Shown here one piece after another: positions 8,770-17,352 of a stretch of DNA of 64,000 nt (position 1 is the stretch's first letter; each line of letters starts with the position of its first letter). This stretch comes from Allokutzneria oryzae (GTDB taxonomy: Bacteria > Actinomycetota > Actinomycetes > Mycobacteriales > Pseudonocardiaceae): assembly GCF_042429765.1 (NCBI RefSeq), contig NZ_JBHLZU010000024.1:41905-105904 (forward strand). Reading direction: 5' to 3'. The translations under genes were made by a program, and so were the position numbers. The notes beneath the pieces are model-generated. The model was not told where the DNA came from. It did no database searches and saw only the letters and a list, made by a program, of their open reading frames with translations.

Positions 8770-9417
8770 CTACTTCAGCTTGAACGTCCCCACGAAGGCC
8801 TCGCAGCCGGTCTCGACCGCTTTGGCCAGCTCCTTGTTGGAATCGATCCAACGGCACCGGACGACGGCCGCCCGTCCTTGGACGTCCTTGTTCGGGATGT
8901 AGTAGACGCGCTGCTCGACGTTCACTTTCGGATCCCGGGGCGACTTCGCCGGCCCGACGGTCTGCACAACCGATTCCCGGCCGTCGATCGCCTGCCGCGC
9001 GTACTTCGTCGGCGGAAGGTCCTTCGCAATGACCTTGGGATTCCGCAGCTCGTGCTCGATGGCGTTGGCATCCCCCTTGTGCAGGGCGTCCGCGCCGATC
9101 GTGATGTAGTTCTGGTTGTCCTGCGGACTGGCCTCCGGCGTGAGCACCGCGTGGTAGCTCCCCGCCCAGGAAAGCGACTTCGTCGCGTTGAGCAGACCGG
9201 TCGGCACAGTGGCCGTGTAGAACTTGCCTTCCGGGTCGGCCACGGCGTTCGCGGGCAGCGACGTGGTGGGCGCGGTCGTCGGCGCCGCCGCGGAGGTCGG
9301 CACGGCTTCCGAAGTCGGCGCGGGGGTAGCGACACCGTTCACGCTCACCCCGCAACCGCTGGCCGCCACGGCGAAGGCTGCGGTGAAACCGGAAAGGAAG
9401 ATGACCGAACGCCTCAT
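8770..9417 (-). CDS. Small secreted lipoprotein, unknown function
   Basis: A 215-residue protein. ATG at 9417 begins the signal MRRSVIFLSGFTAAFAVAAS ending in a lipobox-like ASGC. A Thr/Ser/Pro/Ala linker follows, then a compact domain (FYTATVPTGLLNATKSLSW ... TGCEAFVGTFKLK) with two Cys (VVRCRW, TGCEAF) that could form a disulfide. Not a recognised family; resembles the many actinobacterial DUF3558-type lipoproteins in layout only. Confidence 0.75.
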   Translation of the reverse strand: MRRSVIFLSGFTAAFAVAASGCGVSVNGVATPAPTSEAVPTSAAAPTTAPTTSLPANAVADPEGKFYTATVPTGLLNATKSLSWAGSYHAVLTPEASPQDNQNYITIGADALHKGDANAIEHELRNPKVIAKDLPPTKYARQAIDGRESVVQTVGPAKSPRDPKVNVEQRVYYIPNKDVQGRAAVVRCRWIDSNKELAKAVETGCEAFVGTFKLK

Positions 9418-9769
9418 TGCGCCATCGTCGCACACACGGCCGCCCCATTCTCACCGAACCATCCATGCGGGAGTTCCTCACAGTCGGTTTCAAGCAGGGA
9501 TGAAACCGCCCGACACGATGCAGGACATCAGCACCGGCAGCAGCGCGTCGGCGACGCCGGTGGTCCAGTGCGCCGAAGGGCCTTCGAGCACTGGCCCGTC
9601 AGATATGACACACATGCCACGAAACTGAATCCAAGGGGCGAATTTCACGCTTTCCCTCCAAGGCACCCTCACCGACAACTCGGGAAGTTCCAATTACGCG
9701 ACAGCCGGACACGTAGGATGTGCCCCTTGAAGCTTACTTGCACCTGGTGTTTCATAGCGAGGAGATGTT
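9418..9769. other. Intergenic region
   Basis: About 350 bases. A minus-strand frame at 9490-9693 (67 codons, ending in ADALLPVLMSCIVSGGFIPA) has the length and vague shape of a DUF397-type protein but no good ribosome binding site; I do not call it. The right end is less GC-rich, as is the following gene. Confidence 0.35.
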
Positions 9770-10366
9770 GTGAGGCACGATGATCGACCGGGCAACGTTG
9801 ACGGCCGAGATGACCCCGAAGAGTGGGTCGTGCGCGAATGGGAAGGCGATGAGATCCCTGTTCGCGCGGGTGGATTCCTGGACAACATGATCAGCGGTCC
9901 GGATGATAACTCATACGAGAAGCAGCTCGAGCGCGGCACGATGAGCTGGAGCCTTGGGGACCTCGGTGACATATTGTGGATGATGGTTCCTGAACTTCGT
10001 CCGGTAATATCCGAACTGGCTCGCGAGGAATTTGAGAAGGCGATCACGTACAACCGGTATCTACACGAACTGAGTCGTGCTGAACTATGCGATGCCGTAT
10101 CCGCGATCCTCCTGCGCTCATTGCGAGACCTGCCGGTGTGGCGCGATACAGCGGTCCGATGCCTGACAGCGATGCGCCGGGTCATCAAGGACACCGGGGA
10201 CGATTACCGAGATACTTTCGCGAATGAGATCATGAATCCTGTCACCTTTGCTGGACTGTGGCCGGCCCTGGCTGAGCTGGATCCGGAGCTCATTGACGTG
10301 ATGCGCGAGCGACCGGAATGGCGCGGTGCCCTTGAGTTCTGCGAGAACTTTGGCCACCGGCAGTGA
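9770..10366 (+). CDS. Hypothetical protein, base composition unlike neighbours
   Basis: A 198-residue acidic, helical, soluble protein starting at GTG 9770 with GAGGAG seven bases upstream. No signal peptide or membrane segment. Sequence features include YEKQLERGTMSWSLGDLGD and ELREEFEK-like helices; I do not recognise the family. Codon use is clearly less GC-biased at third positions than in surrounding genes, suggesting recent acquisition. Size and helical, acidic character resemble immunity proteins of contact or polymorphic toxins, but no toxin is adjacent, so that is only a guess. Confidence 0.65.
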   Translation: MRHDDRPGNVDGRDDPEEWVVREWEGDEIPVRAGGFLDNMISGPDDNSYEKQLERGTMSWSLGDLGDILWMMVPELRPVISELAREEFEKAITYNRYLHELSRAELCDAVSAILLRSLRDLPVWRDTAVRCLTAMRRVIKDTGDDYRDTFANEIMNPVTFAGLWPALAELDPELIDVMRERPEWRGALEFCENFGHRQ

Positions 10367-10399
10367 AAGATCGTGTTGTTGCACTCGTCGGAAGCGGCG

Positions 10400-10590
10400 C
10401 GGCGCACACCGAAAGTCCTCGCGGATCTCCGCAGGTCCGGTCGCGAGGTTGCCCGGCGGAAACGCCAGCACAGCGTTCGGCTCGTACAACGTCACCAGCC
10501 CGTCGACGTCGCCCGCGTTGCCACGTTCGATGAAGTACCTGCCCAGGTCGTTCGGCTCAGCTCCTCGGTGCGGCGCCGACCAGGAAGTCC
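10400..10590 (-). pseudogene. SnoaL-like (NTF2 fold) domain remnant
   Basis: On the minus strand the stretch DLGRYFIERGNAGDVDGL followed by VTLYEPNAVLAFPPGNLA is the N-terminal half of a SnoaL-like/ketosteroid-isomerase-type domain. The frame then runs into unrelated sequence, so the C-terminal half is gone. There is no start site. Confidence 0.65.
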
Positions 10591-10644
10591 ACATCGGACA
10601 CGCGCTCGACGGGCCGCCCCCGGCGACACGCCTTCCGGCTGGGG

Positions 10645-10900
10645 GTAGCACATCGAGCCGAACTCGGTCGGCTCCAGCACGTCCAGGTCGGGATGCGCGT
10701 CGCTCCACAGCACCGTCAGCTCGTCGCCGCAACGGGCGCGCCGCAGCGAACGGGGCGAGGTTGACACCGCAGTCCCCGCCGACGACCACGAAGTCGTCCT
10801 TGCCCGCCAACGCATTTCTGACCAGCCGGCGCACGTCGGCATCGTGATCCCCCGCGTCTCGCGCACCGACAGCGTGAGGCGCGTGCCGCACGGGGACCAA
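10645..10900 (-). pseudogene. Arginase-family remnant, frameshifted
   Basis: Two minus-strand frames contain successive pieces of an arginase/agmatinase-fold enzyme: DDFVVVGGDCGVNLAPF in one frame, then GDELTVLWSDAHPDLDV in another. GGDCG and DAHPDL are the Mn-binding motifs of the family (GGDHS / DAHxD). The frame change, short length and missing ends show it is dead. It lies directly upstream of the SnoaL-like remnant. Confidence 0.7.
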
Positions 10901-10948
10901 GCTCCGCCACTCGACGCGCGCCGGCTATGAGACGCGGCGACGTTGGTG

Positions 10949-12919
10949 TCAGCTCGGACCGATGCGCGTCACCAGGCCCCAGTGGTCGGAGCGGTGGCTC
11001 TCGAACTTCGCGCTGCCGTGCGTCGCAACCCCGCGCACCAGGACGTAGTCGATCCGCTTGCGGCCCGCGAGGTACTCCGGGAACTGGATGTTGCTCGTCA
11101 CGCCGAACTCCTTGCCGATGTCGGCGTAGCCGTAGCGGTCCATGAACGAGCGCACCGCCGCGACGGTGAGCGGGGAGCCGTCCTCGCCCTTGCCGTCGAT
11201 CACCAGGTTGAAGTCGCCGGTGACGATGACGGGGTTGCGCCGGGACTCGGTCCTGGTCTGGAGCAACGCCACGTCCTCGGCTCGGGCCTCGTCGGTCGCG
11301 TCCTTGGCGCGCGCCAGGTGGGTGTTGTAGACGTCGACGATCCCGTGCCGCTCCGTGGTGATCTCGGTGCCGAGGAAGGAGCGCTTGCCGGACTTGAGCA
11401 GGATGCCCTGGTCCTGCTCGTTGTCCGAGGACGGGACGTCGTCGACGGTGAGCGGGCGCTGCGCCACGACGCCGTCACCGATCTGCACCAGCTGCGCGTT
11501 GCCCGAGGAAACCCCTTGGTAGACGGGCGGTTCGTGCTCGCGCTCGCCCCGGAAGTAGTCGTTCTTGCCCGATCCGGCCCAGTTCAGCAGCCACTCCCGG
11601 CCGGTGCGCCGCTTCAGGATGCTCGCCACCTCCTGCGCCGCGGGCTTGGCCATCTCCTGGAGGTTGGCGATGTCGCCGTCCTGCCGCAGGATGTCGTCGG
11701 CCAGCTTCTCCAGGTCCTCGGTCTTGGCGTTGGTCCCGCGTGACTCACCGTCGCCCATCTTGAAACCCATGGCGGCGTTGAGGTTCACCAGGGTGACGGT
11801 GCCGTCGGAGCTCGGCGGCGGGGGCGGTGACGGCGGCGTCCACAGCTTCCTGACGTTGGTGGCCACCGACGACCGGTGATCGCCGTTCACCAGGGTGATC
11901 CGCTGCTTGTCGGAGCCGGTGCCCGTGCCTCCGGAGAGCTCGACGCTGCCCCCGCCCAGGGCGCGCTGCGAGGACAGGCCGCGCTCGTCGACGGACTTCC
12001 ACTGCTTGCCGTCGAAGCGCCACTGCGTGTTCGGGGTGTGGTTGGTGCAGGAACCGGTCATGTTGTCGCAGGACCACACGCGCGCGCTCACCCCGAGCGT
12101 GCCGTCCCAGGCCCACCACAGGTTCTCCTGGCTGATGCTCGCCTGCGCGTTGGTGGTCCGCGCGCGCAGGTGCCCGTTGTCGCCGACGACCTGCTGGGCG
12201 GGGTTCACCGGGTCGATCAGCACCACGGTCCCGACGCCGTTGCTCGCCCCGCTGCTGCTCAGCGCGACGTAGGCGAACATCGGCGCGCCGTTCCAGCTAC
12301 GCGGCGTGTAGACGGTGTCCTGGGGCAGCCCGGCATCACGGCTGGTGCCGACCTTCGTCGCGGCCCCGGTCGCGGGATCGACGACCACCACGTCGGTGTC
12401 CGGCCGCGCGCCGTCCGCGGTGATCTGGAAGGTCACCAGCCGGTCCCCCGCCCCGGCCACCGTCAGCATGCCCTTCGCGTTGGGCTGCAACGGCTTGAGC
12501 TTGCCCTTGGGCACCAAGGTCGCCACGTCGTAGACGGACAGGTCGGTGCCGCTGTAGCTGCTGAGCACGTAGACCGATCCGGCGGCAATGGCGAGCTTGT
12601 CGCAGGTGCAGTTCACCTCGACGGCAGCTCCGCTGGCGGCGTCCACCGAGACCAGCTTCTTGCTCGTGGCGAAGACGAAGCGGGAGCCGTCCGGGGTCCA
12701 CTCGGCGGAGACGACGGAGGAGGACCTCCCGCCGAGCGACAGGTCGGCCACTGTGGACTCACCCCGGGCCACGCGGACGCTGCCGGCTGTCTCGTAGGCG
12801 AAGGCCGCCGGTCCGGCCGCGCGGGACGGCTGGTCCGGCGGTGGCGGCTCCTCCTGGCAGCCGACCAGGGCCGATGCGATCACGACGACGACAGCTGCGA
12901 GTTTCCCTGCGCGCACCAC
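10949..12919 (-). CDS. Lipoprotein: beta-propeller fused to endonuclease/exonuclease/phosphatase domain
   Basis: A 656-residue protein with a GTG start at 12919 and lipoprotein signal (AAVVVVIASALVGC). Residues about 40-350 look like a WD40/PQQ-type propeller (repeats such as AGSVRVARG, SAEWTPDGSRFVFATS, VVVVDPATGAATKV). A proline hinge (WTPPSPPPPPSS) leads to an EEP metal-dependent hydrolase domain from about 370: VTLVNLNAAMGFK, NLQEMA (metal Glu), YNTHLARAKD, VIVTGDFNLV (Asp/Asn), and SDHWGLVTRIG (catalytic His). The enzyme would act outside the membrane on nucleic acid or phosphoesters. Catalytic residues look intact. Confidence 0.82.
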   Translation of the reverse strand: MVRAGKLAAVVVVIASALVGCQEEPPPPDQPSRAAGPAAFAYETAGSVRVARGESTVADLSLGGRSSSVVSAEWTPDGSRFVFATSKKLVSVDAASGAAVEVNCTCDKLAIAAGSVYVLSSYSGTDLSVYDVATLVPKGKLKPLQPNAKGMLTVAGAGDRLVTFQITADGARPDTDVVVVDPATGAATKVGTSRDAGLPQDTVYTPRSWNGAPMFAYVALSSSGASNGVGTVVLIDPVNPAQQVVGDNGHLRARTTNAQASISQENLWWAWDGTLGVSARVWSCDNMTGSCTNHTPNTQWRFDGKQWKSVDERGLSSQRALGGGSVELSGGTGTGSDKQRITLVNGDHRSSVATNVRKLWTPPSPPPPPSSDGTVTLVNLNAAMGFKMGDGESRGTNAKTEDLEKLADDILRQDGDIANLQEMAKPAAQEVASILKRRTGREWLLNWAGSGKNDYFRGEREHEPPVYQGVSSGNAQLVQIGDGVVAQRPLTVDDVPSSDNEQDQGILLKSGKRSFLGTEITTERHGIVDVYNTHLARAKDATDEARAEDVALLQTRTESRRNPVIVTGDFNLVIDGKGEDGSPLTVAAVRSFMDRYGYADIGKEFGVTSNIQFPEYLAGRKRIDYVLVRGVATHGSAKFESHRSDHWGLVTRIGPS

Positions 12920-12992
12920 GGCAATGTATCCGGCCCCGGTCGCGCCGTCCTGAGAAAGGGGGAGTCAAGGGCACTGAGGTGGTACTGCGGGA

Positions 12993-13640
12993 ATGCGAAC
13001 ACTGATCATCGCAGCCGGGTCGATGGGCGATGTCGCGCCCTTCACCGGCCTCGGCACGCGACTGCGCCGAGGACGCCCAGCGCTGGCAACGCGGCGACGG
13101 GGGTGTGCGCGACTCGATCCGGCTGCTCAAGCTGACCACCGAGCTCACCAGGGGATCATCGACGCGGCCCGCGCGGGCGTCGGCATGGTGCTGTTCTCGC
13201 AGATGGCGGTGATCGGCGGCTACCACGTCGCCGAGGCGCTGAAGATCCCCAGCATCGGTACCTACCTGGTCCCGTCGCCCATCGGCATCCCCGACCTCGG
13301 CGGGCTCGGCAACCGGCTGGCCGGGAAGCTCCTGCTCGGCCTGCCGCCGATGTCGGTCGCGCAGATGTTCCGCCACCACGAGGCGAGGGCTGGCGGGTGC
13401 TGCACGGCTACAGCCCCTCGCCTCGGGGCCGCCGCCGGTCTTCGTCGGCTTCGGCAGCCTGGCCCAGGGCGATGCCGAGCGGCTGAGCGGCCTGGTGCGC
13501 ACGTCCCTGCGCACGACTGGCTGTTCCCGCGGATGGCCGCGATCGTGCACCACTGCGGCCGCGCTGCGCTCAGGTGTGCCCGCCGTGCCGGTGCCGGTCG
13601 CGGGCGACCAGCCGTTCCGGGCCTCCCGGCTCGCCGGACG
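12993..13640 (+). pseudogene. Glycosyltransferase (MGT/Ery-type GT1) remnant
   Basis: Starts like an intact GT1 enzyme (MRTLIIAAGSMGDVAPFTGL) but shifts frame several times. Recognisable pieces are GIIDAARAGVGMVLFSQMA, HVAEALKIPSIGTYLVPSP and, further on, HDWLFPRMAAIVHHCGRA, which corresponds to the sugar-nucleotide site (HHGGAGT in live enzymes), then GVPAVPVPVAGDQPF. Large internal segments are deleted. It runs directly into an ATP-synthase c-subunit remnant. Confidence 0.75.
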
Positions 13641-13830
13641 TGCTCGCCGCCATCGGGCCGGGGTCGGTGTCGGCATCGTCGCGGGCAAGACCGTCGAGGC
13701 CATGGCGAGGCCGCCGGAGATGGCGGGCCAGCTGCGCACCACCGTGATCCTGGGCATCGCCTTCAGCGAGGCGCTCGGCCTGCTGGGCTTGGTCGCGGGT
13801 CTGATGTTCGGCGGTATCCGAACGGGCTGA
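13637..13830 (+). pseudogene. ATP synthase F0 subunit c (atpE) fragment
   Basis: Immediately after the glycosyltransferase remnant the text LAAIGPG, a one-base frame change, then GVGIVAGKTVEAMARPPEM, AGQLRTTVILGIAFSEAL and GLLGLVAGLMFGG reproduces the two transmembrane helices and polar loop of an F0 c subunit. The proton-binding Glu (AFSEAL) is kept. The N-terminal helix start is missing. Its presence here, away from an atp operon, marks a recombination junction. Confidence 0.75.
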
Positions 13831-13911
13831 GCACACGGTGTGCGCACACCGGACGGGCGTTGCGGTTGCTCACTCTCGCAACCGTCGCGAGAACTGCACT
13901 GAGGACCACCC

Positions 13912-14283
13912 GTGCCAGCTGATCGAGCCGAGGACGCGCGCTTCACCGAGGCGTGGCGCGCGATGGACCCGGACGCGTTCACCCTGCTGTTCCGTGCGGA
14001 CGTCCGCCTGGCCCACCCGCTCGAACCGCACACGCGGGGCGTTGACGAGGCGCAGGAGTTCATGCGGCGGACGATGACGCTCAGCCCGGACTGGGGCCGC
14101 CTGCACGACACCCGAGACGGCCTACTTCGACCCGCTGGTGGTCATCGGCGCGGTGCTGCGCCGTCCGCGAGCCTGGTTGCCTTGTCTGGCAACACGACTG
14201 CGTCGATTTCGGCCCCGGACCGGTGGTCTTGCGAGCTTGCGGGAGCGCCGGTGCTCCTCCGCCAGCGACGATGGCGCGGTGAA
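13912..14283 (+). pseudogene. NTF2/SnoaL-like protein remnant, frameshifted
   Basis: Opens with GTG and ADRAEDARFTEAWRAMDPDA, then a plausible N-terminal half of an NTF2-fold protein. Near 14115 the frame breaks: ETAYFDPLVVIGAV continues in a second frame and HDCVDFGPGPVVLRA in a third, as expected for the family's central strands. Two frameshifts make it non-functional. Confidence 0.6.
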
Positions 14284-15109
14284 GATCAGGACGTGGGTCG
14301 GGTTGGTCGCGCTGCTGCTGGGAACGGCGGTTCCCGCGCGGGCGGCTGAGCAGCTGGAGTACGTGGCGCTGGGCGACTCGGCGGCGGCCGGGCCGTGGAT
14401 CCCGGTCCAGGTCGACCTGCCCTGCAAGCGCTCCGACCACAACTACCCGGCGGTCGTGGCGAAGAGCCTCGGCGCGCGGTTGACCGACGTGAGCTGCTCC
14501 GGCGCGGTCACCGCCGACCTGACGAGCCGGGGGCAGAACGCCAAGGCGCCCCAGCTCGACGCGCTGTCGGGCACGACCGGGTTGGTGACGCTGACGATCG
14601 GGGCCAACGACTCCGGGCTGTTCGACCGGGCGCTGTCCTGCGTCAACGCGCTGCCCGAGCCGATCGGGGTGTCCTGCGCGGACCGGATCAGGGCGGGCGG
14701 TACCGACCCGATCGCCGCCTCGGTCGAGGCGTGGGCGCCCGCGCTCGGCGCCGCGCTTGAGGAGATCCGGCGCCGGGCTCCGAAGGCGAAGGTCCTGGTG
14801 ACCGGTTACGGGACCTACATCCGGCGCGGCGGCTGCTATCCCGTGCAGCCGGTGTGGGCCCGCGACGCCGACTACCTCCAGGACACGATGGACAGGATCA
14901 GCTCGATCGCGCGGGAGCAGGCGAGCGCTCGCGGCATGGGCTTCGTCGACTTCGCCGCCGTGACGGTCGGGCACGACATCTGCGCGGCGCCGTGGGACCG
15001 CTACCTCGAAGGCTTGCTCCCGGTGAGCGTCGCGGCCCCGTTGCACCCCAACGCCAAGGGCATGGCCGCCTTCGCCTCGGCCGTCACCGCCGCCGGGTCT
15101 CCGAGCTGA
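14279..15109 (+). CDS. Secreted SGNH/GDSL lipase-esterase
   Basis: A 276-residue secreted hydrolase. GTG at 14279 gives the signal peptide KIRTWVGLVALLLGTAVPA ending ARAA. The SGNH blocks are visible: block I GDSAAAG (nucleophile Ser), block III GANDSG (oxyanion Asn), and block V APLHPNAKGM (catalytic His, with the acid nearby). Six Cys suggest disulfides, as in Streptomyces secreted lipases of this type. The ribosome binding site is weak, so a slightly different start is possible. The 3' end overlaps the convergent LysR gene by 26 bases. Confidence 0.85.
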   Translation: MKIRTWVGLVALLLGTAVPARAAEQLEYVALGDSAAAGPWIPVQVDLPCKRSDHNYPAVVAKSLGARLTDVSCSGAVTADLTSRGQNAKAPQLDALSGTTGLVTLTIGANDSGLFDRALSCVNALPEPIGVSCADRIRAGGTDPIAASVEAWAPALGAALEEIRRRAPKAKVLVTGYGTYIRRGGCYPVQPVWARDADYLQDTMDRISSIAREQASARGMGFVDFAAVTVGHDICAAPWDRYLEGLLPVSVAAPLHPNAKGMAAFASAVTAAGSPS

Positions 15110-15974
15110 ACTCGGCCGCGAAAGCGCGGACCATGCTGGTCTCCCCCGCTGTGCGCCACGCGAGGCCCCACTGTGCATCCGGGGCATCGTGGAACGGGAC
15201 GAAGGCGATGCCCGGCCGCGCGAAGTACTGCTCGGCGTGCGCGGCGAGCGGGCAGATCCCCTCGCCCGCTCCGATGACGAGCAGCAGCTCCTGGAAGGTG
15301 CCGAAAGCCCGGCCGCGGGTGATCGGCGTGCCAGCCGGTGTCGTCCACGGCTCGGGCGGCTCGCGCCAGAACGCGGGCGGAGGGTGCGCCGCACGCAGGA
15401 CGGTGTCGCGGCCGAGGTCCTCCAGCGTCACGAAGTCCCGCCGCACGAAGGGATGGCCGGACGCCACGGCGAGCACCATCGGCTCGGTGTGCACGACGGG
15501 GCCGGTGGTGAGGCCGCCTTCGGTCACCGGCAGCAGGACGACCGCCATGTCGGCCTCGCCGGAGCGCAGCGGGCCGAGCGGATCGGGGAACGGCGCCTCG
15601 CGGATCTCCACGTCGCACCCGGGGTGCCGGGCTCGAAAAGCGTTGATGCGCAAGGAGCGCAGGTCCGCCACCGCTGGTGCCTCGAAGCTCAGGCGCAGCG
15701 TGCCCGTCATGCCGCGCCCCGCCGCGACGGCGCGCTCGAACCCGGCGAGCAGCCGTTCGAAGGCCGGGCGGATGTCGGCCTCCAGCCGCCTGCCGATCGG
15801 CGTGAGCGCGACCCGGCGGCTGGTGCGGTCGAACAGCGGCGCCCCGACGCGGCGCTCCATCGCCTTGACCGACTGGCTCACCCTGGCCTGCGACACCCGC
15901 AGCCGCTGAGCGGTCCTGCCGAAGTGCAGCTCCTCGGCGAGGGTCAGGAAGACCTCGATGTCCCTGCGTTCCAC
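15084..15974 (-). CDS. LysR-family transcriptional regulator
   Basis: About 296 residues. I place the start at GTG 15974 (VERRDIEVFLTLAEELHFGR), because GGAGG lies just upstream and family members begin there; ATG 15986 would add four residues and overlaps the operator. The HTH (TAQRLRVSQARVSQSVKAME) and effector domain are complete. Divergent from the cupin gene with a strong dyad in between, so it probably controls that gene and itself. Confidence 0.88.
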   Translation of the reverse strand: MERRDIEVFLTLAEELHFGRTAQRLRVSQARVSQSVKAMERRVGAPLFDRTSRRVALTPIGRRLEADIRPAFERLLAGFERAVAAGRGMTGTLRLSFEAPAVADLRSLRINAFRARHPGCDVEIREAPFPDPLGPLRSGEADMAVVLLPVTEGGLTTGPVVHTEPMVLAVASGHPFVRRDFVTLEDLGRDTVLRAAHPPPAFWREPPEPWTTPAGTPITRGRAFGTFQELLLVIGAGEGICPLAAHAEQYFARPGIAFVPFHDAPDAQWGLAWRTAGETSMVRAFAAEFSSETRRR

Positions 15975-15984
15975 GCCACCTCCC

Positions 15985-16008
15985 ATCGATAACCCACAGC
16001 TTATCGAT
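15985..16008. promoter_or_regulatory. Probable LysR operator (8+8 inverted repeat)
   Basis: ATCGATAA at 15985-15992 and TTATCGAT at 16001-16008 form a perfect palindrome around an 8-base spacer, in the 119 bases between the divergent LysR and cupin genes. It sits directly on the LysR translation start, fitting autorepression. Confidence 0.6.
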
Positions 16009-16093
16009 CGATGCTGACTTCGGCGTTGTTCGCCCTGGTCAGAAGGGTGAGAGTGGGTCCTGTCCGGCCCAGCCCCTCCCTGAGGAGAAACCG

Positions 16094-16582
16094 ATGTCCG
16101 AGCCCACTGTCGTCCGCGCCGCCGACGCCGAGGTCCTCTCCGACGCGCCGGGCAGCCTGATCACGCTGCTCGCCGACTCCGACAGCACCGAGAACCGGTT
16201 CACCACCAACCGCGCCACGCTCCGCCCCGGCGTCTTCGGCACTCCGGCGCATTTCCACACCCGGGCCACCGAGTTCTTCTTCGTGCTCGACGGCGCGCTC
16301 CAGGTGCTCGTCCGAGATGAGCTGCACACGCTGGAGAAGGGCGACTTCCTCGCCGTGCCACCGCACGTCCCGCACGCCTTCGGCCCGGAGAAAGACTCCC
16401 ATGCCGACGTGCTCGTGGTGTTCACGCCCGGCATGTACCGCTTCGACTACTACCGGCTGCTCGACCGCGTCGCACGTGGCGAGGCCGATCCCAAGGAGAT
16501 CGCGGAGTCCTCGCAGCACTACGACAACCACTACGTCGACAGTCCACTGTGGCGCCAGGCGCGTGCTGATTCCGCTGTCTGA
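16094..16582 (+). CDS. Cupin-domain protein
   Basis: A 162-residue single-cupin protein. The metal-binding cupin motif 1 reads GTPAHFHTRATEFFFVLDG (two His and a Glu) and motif 2 reads GDFLAVPPHVPHAFG (His). C-terminal helices (YYRLLDRVARGEADPKEI) are typical of quercetinase-like or redox-enzyme cupins of unknown substrate. Divergent LysR regulator upstream. Confidence 0.85.
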   Translation: MSEPTVVRAADAEVLSDAPGSLITLLADSDSTENRFTTNRATLRPGVFGTPAHFHTRATEFFFVLDGALQVLVRDELHTLEKGDFLAVPPHVPHAFGPEKDSHADVLVVFTPGMYRFDYYRLLDRVARGEADPKEIAESSQHYDNHYVDSPLWRQARADSAV

Positions 16583-16739
16583 CAAGGCTTTCAGCGTCGC
16601 TCCAGTGACGCCCAGGATCCTCCCCTTCGTGCAGCTCGGGCCGATCGCCGCTGCGGCGTCGACCTCGGTTCCGGTCACTGGACCCGAGTCTGGATGTTCC
16701 ACAGTGGACGGATGGACGGCAGGACACGTGGGACGGGAT

Positions 16740-17028
16740 CGTCTGGCTCGACCGCTCCCGCGACAACGGCAGCCACCGGTCGGGGTCGAAGGGGTCCGGA
16801 TCGTCGAAAACTCTTGGATCTCGGTGCAGCACAGAGGGACCGAGCACGACCGTGCTGGGTCACGGCCGCGACGAGCGCGCCGCCGTAGCAGCTGCGCAGA
16901 GTCGACACCGGGCCGTCCTCCACGAGGAGCACGTCATAGTTCGGGAAGTACCGTTGCGCGGCGTCCCGGTGGAGGTTGGAGATCGGGTCTGGGTGTTCGC
17001 TGGTGCTGACGATCTCCATCTGTCGCAC
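16740..17028 (-). pseudogene. Cytochrome P450 fragment plus unidentified coding remnant
   Basis: Minus-strand text VLHRDPRVFDDPDPFDPDRW at about 16740-16847 is the conserved P450 segment just before the heme loop. The heme Cys region is absent. Upstream (16850-17028) a frame beginning MRQMEIVSTSEHPDPI looks coding but I cannot assign it; it joins the P450 piece through a frame change. Confidence 0.6.
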
Positions 17029-17045
17029 GACGGGATCTCAGGCCG

Positions 17046-17278
17046 TGTCCTGCACCTGGTCACACCACCTCACCACCACCTCACCACCCCCTCGCACCCT
17101 CACCCCACGTGCCCCTCCTTTCGCGTTTTGTCACCTTGATGCGATTTGGGAGCGCTCTTTTGCGCAATAAGGTGACAAAACGCGAAAACCTCGGCCACGC
17201 CAGCCAGCGGCGCGCGCACGGGGGCACGGGAGTGGTGCCGCCTCGGGGCATCGGGACGACTTGCAGGGCAGGCGCTAG
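17046..17278 (+). repeat. Dispersed palindromic intergenic element, copy 2
   Basis: Left terminus TGTCCTGCAC (17046-17055), right terminus TTGCAGGGCA then GGCGCTAG. The core at 17121-17185 has a perfect 17-bp stem (TCGCGTTTTGTCACCTT with its complement) around the conserved centre GGGAGCGCTCTT. Flanking C-rich/CACC-rich left arm and G-rich right arm are as in copy 4. Confidence 0.9.
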
Positions 17279-17352
17279 GAGCTGCTTCCCCGGGTTCCGC
17301 ACCATTTTGGTCTCGGGTGGAGCCGTAAGGCCCCGCGCTGCGTTCAAGTCCC

